Shown one piece after another: positions 12,233 through 21,484 of a stretch of 64,000 nt of DNA; position 1 is the stretch's first letter; each line of letters begins with the position of its first letter. The translations under genes and the position numbers were made by a program. Origin of the DNA: Prochlorococcus sp. AG-363-P08 (GTDB taxonomy: Bacteria > Cyanobacteriota > Cyanobacteriia > PCC-6307 > Cyanobiaceae); assembly GCA_003278195.1 (NCBI GenBank), contig QCGE01000004.1, positions 1 through 64,000 of the forward strand, written 5' to 3'. The notes beneath the pieces were generated by a model. The model was not told the origin of the DNA. It saw nothing but the letters and a program-made list of their open reading frames with translations, and did no database searches.

Positions 12233-12385
12233 AACTATGGAAGATTCACTACCTAAGATTTGAAAAGAAAAGTTTGAAATGAGTAGAAGTGAATTATTTA
12301 GGTCTTTCTAACCATTCTTTTTAATCTTGGCATTATTAACTTCAGGACAGGGGCATGAAAGAGATAGAAACCACGATTCCGAACT

Positions 12386-12562
12386 ATGAAAAATCCAAAT
12401 TCATTCAAAAATTCCCTTCCTCATGAAAGAGGAATTTTAGAGAGCTCATTTGTTAAGGAATGCGATATTGACCCTCTGATAATTCGTGGACGCTTACTAC
12501 TCTGTCAGGGCGACATTGAAGCCGCCCTAGCTATAGAAGAAGAAGTCTCACCAATGATATGA
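12386..12562 (+). CDS. Small hypothetical protein (58 aa)
   Basis: MKNPNSFKNSLPHERGILESSFVKECDIDPLIIRGRLLLCQGDIEAALAIEEEVSPMI; below track cutoff. Confidence 0.5.
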   Translation: MKNPNSFKNSLPHERGILESSFVKECDIDPLIIRGRLLLCQGDIEAALAIEEEVSPMI

Positions 12563-12569
12563 GAAAAAA

Positions 12570-13235
12570 TCAAATAGCCTCAGAGTGATTTACCAATAAA
12601 TGTTCTACCTCTTCCAAGCTTTCACTAGCGGCTGAACGAGCCAAGTCAAAATCGCCCTTGGCATCGTCCAGTAAGTTTCCTGCGACCCTATCAAGTAAAT
12701 CTTCCTTATGCTCTTCAAGCATTGCCAGGACTTCAGTTTCGACAAGTTTTTTGACCGCTATAGACCTAAGAGTGTCAGCCTCCGCCTCAGCAAATGTTCC
12801 TTGAACTAATTCTTGAATAAAGAGCCTATGTACTTCACTGCTACGTAAAAAACTTTCTGTAGCATTGATAATTCCGTCAACCAATGTTTGATCTGGCTCA
12901 GATCCTTTTTTATCTAACTTAAATTCCCAATCGAGATGCTGTCTTTGCCAGCCTGAAGAGTGAAGGCTTGGCATGACAGTTTGAGAGAAGGTATCAATTG
13001 ACATCTCATAAATTCGTTCAGCTAACCTTTCACACCATTCACGGCCGTGAACATTAAGGTTGGTCTCCATTGTTGAACGATCGACCGCATGACCACCGTG
13101 ATGGCTATGGCAGACGTCATTGGGGCATTCAATAGCTTTTAAGGCCATTTGTTCAAATAATTCCTTCTTCTTTTTATTAGCCAAAAGATTGAGCTCTGGA
13201 AACGTTCGTAAGGAAACTCGAGTAATTGGGGGCAT
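12570..13235 (-). CDS. Conserved hypothetical protein with a His-rich motif
   Basis: 221 aa ORF; CHSHHGGHAVDRST. Confidence 0.7.
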   Translation of the reverse strand: MPPITRVSLRTFPELNLLANKKKKELFEQMALKAIECPNDVCHSHHGGHAVDRSTMETNLNVHGREWCERLAERIYEMSIDTFSQTVMPSLHSSGWQRQHLDWEFKLDKKGSEPDQTLVDGIINATESFLRSSEVHRLFIQELVQGTFAEAEADTLRSIAVKKLVETEVLAMLEEHKEDLLDRVAGNLLDDAKGDFDLARSAASESLEEVEHLLVNHSEAI

Positions 13236-13270
13236 GACCCCGTAATCTCGCTGTATAAACGAAATCGCTC

Positions 13271-14413
13271 TTGGTGAGAATTCTCATACCCACCGAATCC
13301 TTAACTGGGGAAACTCGAGTGGCCGCAACACCAGAAACAGTCAGTAAATTTCTAGACCTTGGTTGCTCTGTAGTAGTTGAGGAAGGAGCTGGTATCCCCT
13401 CAGGCTTTCTTGATAATGACTACAAATCTGTTGGAGCTGAGATATGTTCCAAACAAGCAATTGAGATTTGGGAAACCTCTGATCTACTACTTTGCGTCAA
13501 TTGCCCAGAAAAAAATTCAATTGAAAAGCTTTCATCTAAAGCATTGGTTGTGGGGCTACTTGATCCATACAAAAATAATGAAGCATTTGAGACATTAAAA
13601 GAAAAAAGTCAATCTGCTATAGCCCTTGAGTTATTACCAAGAATCAGTAGAGCTCAATCATCAGATGCACTTTCTTCTCAAGCAAATTTGGCTGGATACA
13701 AAGCGGTATTAGTTGCGGCATCTGCACTAGATAGATATTTACCGATGCTTATGACAGCGGCCGGTACTGTTCAGCCTGCAAAAGTAGTGGTTCTAGGGGC
13801 AGGTGTTGCGGGCCTTCAATCAGTTGCCACAGCAAAGCGATTAGGAGCTGTTGTGTTTGTAAGTGATATTCGACCAGCTGTAAAAGAACAGGTTGAATCA
13901 TTAGGAGGTCGATTCATAGATCCACCACAGATCGAAGATAAACCTTCTGAAGCTGGAGGCTATGCCAAACAGGCATCAGAATCTTTTTTAAAAGCACAAC
14001 GTCAGCAATTGTCAGATCAATTATCTGAGGCAGATATAGCTATTTGTACAGCTCAGGTACCAGGTAAAAAAGCACCGAGACTTATAACTGAGGATATGAT
14101 TCAGAGAATGAGAAGAGGGTCTGTGATTATCGACCTGGCTGTTTCTCAGGGAGGAAATTGTGCTGGAACCCTCCCAGGAAAGACAATTGAGATGAATGGG
14201 GTAAAACTCATTGGGGCTTCAAATCTCCCTTGCACCGTTCCTAACCATGCAAGTACCCTCTACGCGAGAAACCTCTACTCACTAATTGAACCCTTGATAG
14301 ATAAAGGAAAAATCAACCTTAACTTGGAAGATGAACTAATTTCTGGTTCACTTTTAATACATCAAGGCAAAATTCGTTTTCCTCAGTTTTTTGAACAAGG
14401 AGGCTCTAATTAA
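13271..14413 (+). CDS. pntA: NAD(P) transhydrogenase subunit alpha part 1
   Basis: MVRILIPTESLTGETRVAATPETVSKFLDLGCSVVVEEGAG...VVVLGAGVAGLQSVATAKRLGA. Confidence 0.95.
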   Translation: MVRILIPTESLTGETRVAATPETVSKFLDLGCSVVVEEGAGIPSGFLDNDYKSVGAEICSKQAIEIWETSDLLLCVNCPEKNSIEKLSSKALVVGLLDPYKNNEAFETLKEKSQSAIALELLPRISRAQSSDALSSQANLAGYKAVLVAASALDRYLPMLMTAAGTVQPAKVVVLGAGVAGLQSVATAKRLGAVVFVSDIRPAVKEQVESLGGRFIDPPQIEDKPSEAGGYAKQASESFLKAQRQQLSDQLSEADIAICTAQVPGKKAPRLITEDMIQRMRRGSVIIDLAVSQGGNCAGTLPGKTIEMNGVKLIGASNLPCTVPNHASTLYARNLYSLIEPLIDKGKINLNLEDELISGSLLIHQGKIRFPQFFEQGGSN

Positions 14414-14718
14414 TGTCCTTTATCACTGAGGCACTCTGGGTGCTACTACTAGGAAGCCTTTTAGGTCTTGAGTTAATAGGGAAAGTCCCTCCAACCCTAC
14501 ATACCCCATTAATGAGTGGTGCCAATGCAATATCAGGGATAACTGTTCTAGCTGCATTGACACTTTTAATAAAAGCTGGTGACCAAGGCCCGCTTCTTTT
14601 AATAGGTTCCTGTGCTTTAGGGTTTGCACTTTTCAACGTTATTGGAGGTTTCCTTGTAACTGATCGAATGCTTGCAATGTTCAGTCGCAAGAAAAACAAA
14701 AATGGAGGAAGGGGCTGA
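14413..14718 (+). CDS. pntA2: NAD(P) transhydrogenase subunit alpha part 2 (membrane)
   Basis: PPTLHTPLMSGANAISGITVLAAL; overlaps neighbours by 1 nt. Confidence 0.94.
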   Translation: MSFITEALWVLLLGSLLGLELIGKVPPTLHTPLMSGANAISGITVLAALTLLIKAGDQGPLLLIGSCALGFALFNVIGGFLVTDRMLAMFSRKKNKNGGRG

Positions 14719-16154
14719 TGTTAAATCCAGAAATCATTAAGTACTTAATAGATTTAACCGCTGTCCTACTACTGTCATTAGGGATAAAAGGACTGTCAAA
14801 GGTAAGAACTGCAAGGCAAGCAAATAAATTAGCCGGTATTGCTATAGCATTAGCAGTAGTTGGTTTATTTATTGATTCATATTTATCGTCTGATATATCA
14901 ATAAAATCATTAATTTGGATAATATCTGGGGCAACAATAGGAGGATTTCTCGGAATTCTTACAGCAAAGAAAGTTCCAATGACAGCAATGCCTGAAACAG
15001 TTGCATTGTTTAATGGCTGTGGTGGCATGTCATCACTATTAGTAGCATTAGGAGTATCAATTTATCCTATAAGTTCTAATGGAGTTTCAATAACAAATGG
15101 TTTAGTAGAAACAATCTCTATAGTGATCTCGATTTTTGTTGGAGCAATAACTTTTAGTGGTTCCATTATTGCAATGGCAAAGCTTCAGGGTTGGCTTTCA
15201 ACCCCAAATTGGACACAAAGTAAATTTAGACATTTAGTAAATATCTCCATAGTAATAACTTGTTTAGTAGCGTCATTGTCATTATTAACTCAAAATAATG
15301 GGCTATTTTTACTTGTAATAGCTGCCTTTTTACTGGGAATAGGTGTTACGTTACCTATAGGTGGGGCTGACATGCCAGTTGTAATATCGTTGCTAAATAG
15401 TTATTCAGGAGTAGCAGCAGCAGCAGCAGGATTTGTAGTAGGTAGTCAACTTTTAATAGTTGGCGGTGCGATGGTAGGTGCAGCTGGTCTAATCCTTACA
15501 CAAGTTATGTGTAAAGGGATGAATAGATCATTAGTTTCAGTCCTATTTGGAGGAATGATTAGCTCAAGTAGTAACAGCAAAGGTGCCGTTAAAAGTGAAT
15601 ATACGAATATAACTAGCTGTAGTGTTGAAGAATGTGCTCTGACGATTGAAGCGGCAGAAAGGGTTGTAATTGTCCCTGGTTATGGTCTTGCAGTTGCTCA
15701 AGCGCAACATACGCTAAGAGAGGTAACAAGAGCCATGGAATCAAGTGGAATAAATGTTTCCTATGCAATTCATCCTGTTGCTGGACGGATGCCAGGTCAT
15801 ATGAATGTTCTTCTAGCCGAAGCAGATATTCCTTATGAACAGCTTAAAGAAATGGATGTTATAAACCCTGATTTTCCAGCTACGGATGTAGTTTTAGTAC
15901 TTGGAGCTAATGACGTAGTGAACCCACAAGCTAAGAATGATGTTGATTCACCTTTATATGGAATGCCAGTACTTGATGTATATGAAGCAAGAACTGTGTT
16001 TGTGATCAAAAGAGGTATGAGCGCTGGTTATTCAGGAATTAAGAATGACCTATTTGATCTGCCAAATACATCCATGGTCTTCGGAGATGCCAAGAAAGTT
16101 CTAGGAGATCTGCTTGTAGAGCTTAAGGAACTAGGCGTTGGAAGAAAAAGCTAA
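14718..16154 (+). CDS. pntB: NAD(P) transhydrogenase subunit beta
   Basis: VIVPGYGLAVAQAQHTLREVTRAMESSGINVSYAIHPVAGRMPGHMNVLLAEADIPYEQL. Confidence 0.96.
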   Translation: MLNPEIIKYLIDLTAVLLLSLGIKGLSKVRTARQANKLAGIAIALAVVGLFIDSYLSSDISIKSLIWIISGATIGGFLGILTAKKVPMTAMPETVALFNGCGGMSSLLVALGVSIYPISSNGVSITNGLVETISIVISIFVGAITFSGSIIAMAKLQGWLSTPNWTQSKFRHLVNISIVITCLVASLSLLTQNNGLFLLVIAAFLLGIGVTLPIGGADMPVVISLLNSYSGVAAAAAGFVVGSQLLIVGGAMVGAAGLILTQVMCKGMNRSLVSVLFGGMISSSSNSKGAVKSEYTNITSCSVEECALTIEAAERVVIVPGYGLAVAQAQHTLREVTRAMESSGINVSYAIHPVAGRMPGHMNVLLAEADIPYEQLKEMDVINPDFPATDVVLVLGANDVVNPQAKNDVDSPLYGMPVLDVYEARTVFVIKRGMSAGYSGIKNDLFDLPNTSMVFGDAKKVLGDLLVELKELGVGRKS

Positions 16155-17259
16155 AAAGAAAACCAATAAATTCCTTAAACAATCTGGAATTAAACCATTT
16201 AAGGAAAGACTTCCTTGGCTTGGAGGTGATTTACAAACGCTTAGAGATACCTTTATAGAAGAAAAACTTCCTAACGATAATGGAACAAAGATTTATATAC
16301 CAATACCATCATTAAATACTGGTTACTGCCAAAAAGGAATATTAGTTGGTTTACTAGATCTACCTAGAAATAAAGATACATTAAATGGTCTAGTTTTAAT
16401 GCTTCATGGTTTAGGTGGTTCTAGTCAAAGACAAGGATTAAGAAGGATGGGTGATGTTGTATTAAATGCAAATTTTGCAGTCTTAAGATTAAACTTGAGA
16501 GGTGCAGGAATAGGGAGGAGTTATGCTCCAGGCACGTACTGTGCTAGCTGCAATAACGATGTAATTCCTGCAATAATATACGCAAGAAAAATATGTGATT
16601 TGCTAAAGTCTAATTACAATTATAAAGGCAAAATACCTCTATATGGGGTTGGTATATCTCTTGGAGGCACAATTCTTTTAAATGCTTGCCTTGAAAGAAA
16701 TCCAACAAAGACAGAAGAACAACTTTTAGATGGGTTGGTTTGCACAAGTAGTCCTCTTGATCTTGATGAATGCAGTAGAAGTATAGAAAGACCTAGGAAT
16801 AAAATATATCAGAATTGGATTGTAAATAGACTAATCAATCAAACCCTTGAGGACCCATTTATATCTTGTCAAATGGATAGAAATAAAGTAAAGAATGACT
16901 TATATATAAGAGGAAAAAATCCATCAATTAGATTATTTGATAAATTAATAACTGCTCCGAGGTGGGGATATAGCACTGTGGAAGAATATTATAAAAATAG
17001 TTCCCCAATTGAAAAAATCATAAAAAATAATAATTCATTACCACCTACTCTAATGCTACAAGCTGAAGATGATCCATGGGTTCCTATAGATGCATTAGTC
17101 AAACTAGAGGAATTAATCAATAACAAGAGTGAATCAAAGCTAACTATAATTAGAACTAAAAAAGGTGGGCATAATGGTTTTCATTCCTTAGATGGATGCT
17201 GGGGAGATAAACTGGTAAAATATTGGCTTTTAAGCAATCAAAAAAGTAGTAAGAACTAA
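16138..17259 (+). CDS. Alpha/beta hydrolase, YheT family (TTG start overlapping pntB)
   Basis: LMLHGLGGSSQRQGLRRMGDVVLNANFAVLRLNLRGAG...YGVGISLGGTILLN. Confidence 0.88.
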   Translation: MEEKAKKKTNKFLKQSGIKPFKERLPWLGGDLQTLRDTFIEEKLPNDNGTKIYIPIPSLNTGYCQKGILVGLLDLPRNKDTLNGLVLMLHGLGGSSQRQGLRRMGDVVLNANFAVLRLNLRGAGIGRSYAPGTYCASCNNDVIPAIIYARKICDLLKSNYNYKGKIPLYGVGISLGGTILLNACLERNPTKTEEQLLDGLVCTSSPLDLDECSRSIERPRNKIYQNWIVNRLINQTLEDPFISCQMDRNKVKNDLYIRGKNPSIRLFDKLITAPRWGYSTVEEYYKNSSPIEKIIKNNNSLPPTLMLQAEDDPWVPIDALVKLEELINNKSESKLTIIRTKKGGHNGFHSLDGCWGDKLVKYWLLSNQKSSKN

Positions 17260-17283
17260 ATATAGAAAATAACAAGCAATTAA

Positions 17284-18507
17284 TCAAAGGCCTTTCTTGA
17301 TTTTATCCTGAACAGCTAATCTGGCCCATTTGTCTACCTCTAATACGTCAGAGAGAGATGGACTCTTGATAAGATTATTTCGATGAAGGTCACATACAAA
17401 CTCTATGAGTTTAGGTATTTCCAAGAAATGTATTTTCTCTTCTAGAAATTGAGCGACTGCTTCTTCATTTGAAGCATTCAAAACTGCGGGCATTGTTCCT
17501 CCAGCTTTACCAGCTGCAAAAGCTAGTTCCATACAAGGGTATTTATCAGTATCTGGACTATTAAATGTCAACTTACTGATCTCTGGGAGATTTAATTTTC
17601 TCCAAGGTGTTTCAATCCTACTAGGCCAACTTAGACAATAAAGAATAGGAAGCTTCATGTCTGGCCAACCTAATTGGGCTAATACGGATGAATCATTAAG
17701 CTCAATCATTGAATGAATAATACTTTGAGGGTGAATTACAATATCTATTTGGTCATAATCAATTCCAAACAAATAATGAGCCTCAATAACTTCAAGACCT
17801 TTGTTCATAAGCGTTGCTGAATCTACAGTTATTTTTCTACCCATACTCCAATTTGGATGACTGGTTGCATCAGCGACAGTTGCTTTAGAGAGATCTTCAG
17901 CTGCCCAGTCCCTAAAGGCACCGCCAGATGCAGTAAGAATGATTCCGGTCAGTCCTGGCGTAGGTATTCCTGTTGACAACCGAGCATTTTCTGCCCAAGG
18001 GGTTCCCTGCAAGCATTGAAAAATTGCCGAATGCTCTGAGTCGGCTGGCAAAAGACGGCTCCCACTTTTCTTTAATTCAGGCAGCACAACAGGTCCAGCG
18101 GCAATAAGTGTTTCCTTATTAGCTAGAGCAATATCCTTGCCAGCGCGAATAGCCGAAAGCGTGGGGAGAAGCCCCGCACAACCAACGATTCCAGTTACAA
18201 CAAGATCCGCGTGATCCCAACCCGCAATAATATCTAACCCCTCTGCCCCACCAAACACCTCTGGAGGATTAAAAAGAGTTCCGTTTTTGCTCACAGTATC
18301 TAAACGTTCTTTTAGCTGAGGCAAAAGATTTTTATCAGCCAGAGCCACTGCTTCAGGCTGATGATTCTTAATTTGATCTAGGAAAAGATCAAGATTTTTT
18401 CCTGCACTAAGTGCAACCACCCTGAACTGTTCTGGAAATTCAGAGACAATCTCAAGGGTTTGTGTACCAATGGAGCCTGTCGAGCCCAAAATGCTTATAG
18501 CTTTCAA
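17284..18507 (-). CDS. dxr: 1-deoxy-D-xylulose 5-phosphate reductoisomerase
   Basis: [21 protein letters not shown]...[10 protein letters not shown]...[12 protein letters not shown]. Confidence 0.97.
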   Translation of the reverse strand: MKAISILGSTGSIGTQTLEIVSEFPEQFRVVALSAGKNLDLFLDQIKNHQPEAVALADKNLLPQLKERLDTVSKNGTLFNPPEVFGGAEGLDIIAGWDHADLVVTGIVGCAGLLPTLSAIRAGKDIALANKETLIAAGPVVLPELKKSGSRLLPADSEHSAIFQCLQGTPWAENARLSTGIPTPGLTGIILTASGGAFRDWAAEDLSKATVADATSHPNWSMGRKITVDSATLMNKGLEVIEAHYLFGIDYDQIDIVIHPQSIIHSMIELNDSSVLAQLGWPDMKLPILYCLSWPSRIETPWRKLNLPEISKLTFNSPDTDKYPCMELAFAAGKAGGTMPAVLNASNEEAVAQFLEEKIHFLEIPKLIEFVCDLHRNNLIKSPSLSDVLEVDKWARLAVQDKIKKGL

Positions 18508-18576
18508 ACCGTTTAAGCAGATAACACTAGTCTCACATCACACGGTTAATCTCTAAAGAACTACTCCAAAAAATTT

Positions 18577-19926
18577 TTGGAGGCAACGAAGAGGTACTTA
18601 ATGGTCAGACAAGAAAAATGGCGATCCGGAATAGGGTTCATACTTGCTGCTGCTGGTAGCGCTGTAGGTCTAGGGAATTTATGGGGGTTCGCCTATAGAG
18701 CCTCTCAGGGTGGTGGAGCAGCTTTTTTAGTTCTTTACGTTCTAATAGTTCTTTTCGTTTGCTTACCAGTCTTGGTGGCGGAAATGGTTCTTGGGCGAAC
18801 AACAGGTAAAAGCCCATTACTAGCTCCTTCTGTTCTCGGGGGAAATAAATGGAAGCTCATGGGGATTCTTTTTGTAGTTGCTTCATGTGGAATTCTTGCC
18901 TTCTATGCAGTTTTAATGGGCTGGACAGCGCACACACTTATACATGCAATCGTTTATGGATTACCTAATGATATGAATGAAGCTAAGGAATTTTTCGGTG
19001 ATGTAAGTACCGGAAAAAGTGTTCTGATAGGACAATTTCTTAGTCTTGTTCTTACTGGGGCAGTAGTAAAAGCAGGTATAAGGGGTGGAATAGAAAAGCT
19101 AACCAAGTGGTGTATGCCCATACTTTTTATTTTATTAATAATTCTTGGAGCTTGGGCTGCGACTCTTCCGGGTGCGTCGGATGGATATCAAACATTCTTG
19201 TTCAGATGGGAATCAAGTGACCTATTCAATCCAACAACAATAAGGAATGCTTTTACTCAAGCATTCTTCTCAATAGGTACAGGTATTGGCTGCATTCTTG
19301 CATATTCTGCTTATTTAAGTACTAAAAATAAGTTACCTAGAGAAGCTCTTGCTGTAGTTGGATTAGACACCGCGGTTGGGATACTAGCAGGAATGATTAC
19401 ATTCCCTGTAGTAATGAGTTTTGGTTTAAAGGATGTAATTTCAGAATCGACAGTAGGGACACTTTTTATATCATTACCAACAGGACTTTCCTCTTTAGGA
19501 TTAAGTGGAAGAATAGTAGCAATTCTATTTTTCTCTTTAGCATATATCGCTGCGATAACATCTTCAGTCTCATTATTAGAAGTACCTGTAGCTTCATTAA
19601 TCGATAAAAATAATATGAATAGAGACAGAGCTGTTTATTTATCGGTAGGATTAATATTTATTCTCGGAATACCTGCTGCTATTAATCTAAATATTCTAAG
19701 TAGAATGGATGCAATCTTTGGAGGAATTTTATTAATTTTTGGAGGATTACTTATATCAATCTTAGTAGGTTGGTACTCAAGAAAACGTTTTGAAAATGAC
19801 CTTTCAACATCCAACACTCCGAACTCTATTACTAAATGCATAACCTTAATGCTTAGATGGGTATCACCAACTGTTATTTTCTTTGGACTGATTGTTAGTT
19901 TATATGATCTGATAGGAAGCTGGTGA
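18577..19926 (+). CDS. Sodium:neurotransmitter symporter (SNF/NSS) family transporter (start more likely 18601)
   Basis: WRSGIGFILAAAGSAVGLGNLWGFAYRASQGGGAAFLVLY. Confidence 0.93.
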   Translation: MEATKRYLMVRQEKWRSGIGFILAAAGSAVGLGNLWGFAYRASQGGGAAFLVLYVLIVLFVCLPVLVAEMVLGRTTGKSPLLAPSVLGGNKWKLMGILFVVASCGILAFYAVLMGWTAHTLIHAIVYGLPNDMNEAKEFFGDVSTGKSVLIGQFLSLVLTGAVVKAGIRGGIEKLTKWCMPILFILLIILGAWAATLPGASDGYQTFLFRWESSDLFNPTTIRNAFTQAFFSIGTGIGCILAYSAYLSTKNKLPREALAVVGLDTAVGILAGMITFPVVMSFGLKDVISESTVGTLFISLPTGLSSLGLSGRIVAILFFSLAYIAAITSSVSLLEVPVASLIDKNNMNRDRAVYLSVGLIFILGIPAAINLNILSRMDAIFGGILLIFGGLLISILVGWYSRKRFENDLSTSNTPNSITKCITLMLRWVSPTVIFFGLIVSLYDLIGSW

Positions 19927-19953
19927 AGGCAGGATGCATTTTCTTTCTTATAG

Positions 19954-21474
19954 TTAACTTCTAGGTTCATATCGCCAATGCGTAATTCCGTCTTTCTTAT
20001 CTAATAGTTCAATGTCATGAGTCTTTAGAAAATCCCTAATTTTGTCTGCTTTCTGGAAGTCCTTATTATTCTTAGCGACTTTACGTTCAAGGATAGCTTT
20101 CTCAATTTGCTCTTCTTTTAATGAGTTTGCCATTAAAGGTGTGGAAGTAGCATCATCTTCGTTATACAAGCCAATAGAGGATGCTAATTCAACGAGTAAG
20201 TTCCATCTTGAAAATAATGAAAAGTTCTCTAACTTATTTAAATCTAATTGTTCATTTAATTCTAGTTTCTTGGCTAAAGATCTTAGTGGTTTAGATAATT
20301 CGAAAAGTACTGATAATGCTCCCGAGGTATTCAAATCATCGTTCATTGAGTTTACAAAGCGACTCTTAGAATTCTTTAATTTATCTTCTAATTCATCTTG
20401 AACAAAATTCATTTTATTCCATTCAAGTAATTTACTATAAATGTTCCCAAAGTTTAGAGCAGAGTTTAACCCCTTCCAGCCAGTTGATGTTGCTAGTAAA
20501 GATTCATCAGTAAAGTCAAGTGGCTTTCTATAATGAGCCTGTAATACAAACATGCGTAAAGTCATTGGAGAAACACCAGATTCTAATAATGAACGAATAG
20601 TTTTGAAATTTCCTATGGACTTACTCATCTTTTGACCTTTGACATTAACCATTCCATTATGCAACCAAAAATGAGCCAGTTCCTTATCATTAGCTGCTTC
20701 TGATTGAGCTATTTCATTTTCATGATGAGGAAATACCAAATCAGAACCTCCTAAATGAATATCTATAGTTTCTCCAAGTTCCTCCCTAACCATCGCAGAG
20801 CATTCAATATGCCAACCAGGACGTCCAGGACCCCAAGAAGAGGGGAATGAGGCCTCTCCTGGTTTTGCACTTTTCCAAAGCGCAAAATCAAGGACATTTC
20901 TTTTTCGTTCTTCCTCGTGTTTCTCAATACGACCATCTGCATTTTTCTGTTGAGTAGTTAAGTCTCGGCCACTTAGTTTTCCGTATTCTGAACATGATGA
21001 AATAGAAAAATACACATCTCCGTGAGATTCATAAGCCACTCCTTTATCTTGCAACTCACTAATAAGATCTCTTATAGAGTCTAAACATTTAGTTGCTCGT
21101 GGCATACTGTCAGGCCGTAATATCCCGAGGGCATCCATATCCTTATGAAAAGCAGCAATATTTTTAGAACTAACTTCTTGCATTGTTGACCCTTCTTTGA
21201 ATGCTTTATTTAATATCTTGTCATCTATATCTGTAAAATTTTGAACAAACCTCACTTCATAACCTAGCCATAATAAATAACGTCTAAGGACATCCCAAAC
21301 AATGTAACTACGAGCATGCCCTAAATGACAGAGATCATAAACTGTCACTCCGCAACAATAGATACTTATTTTGCCAGGAATAATTGGTACAAAGATCTCT
21401 TTTTTACGAGTTAGGGTATTTGTAAAAGATAAAGGAATAAGTTTTGAATTTGTATTGAGTGGGGTTTCCTTCAT
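19954..21474 (-). CDS. cysS: Cysteinyl-tRNA synthetase
   Basis: [29 protein letters not shown]...[12 protein letters not shown]...KMSKSIGNF. Confidence 0.97.
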   Translation of the reverse strand: MKETPLNTNSKLIPLSFTNTLTRKKEIFVPIIPGKISIYCCGVTVYDLCHLGHARSYIVWDVLRRYLLWLGYEVRFVQNFTDIDDKILNKAFKEGSTMQEVSSKNIAAFHKDMDALGILRPDSMPRATKCLDSIRDLISELQDKGVAYESHGDVYFSISSCSEYGKLSGRDLTTQQKNADGRIEKHEEERKRNVLDFALWKSAKPGEASFPSSWGPGRPGWHIECSAMVREELGETIDIHLGGSDLVFPHHENEIAQSEAANDKELAHFWLHNGMVNVKGQKMSKSIGNFKTIRSLLESGVSPMTLRMFVLQAHYRKPLDFTDESLLATSTGWKGLNSALNFGNIYSKLLEWNKMNFVQDELEDKLKNSKSRFVNSMNDDLNTSGALSVLFELSKPLRSLAKKLELNEQLDLNKLENFSLFSRWNLLVELASSIGLYNEDDATSTPLMANSLKEEQIEKAILERKVAKNNKDFQKADKIRDFLKTHDIELLDKKDGITHWRYEPRS

Positions 21475-21484
21475 TTAATTCTTT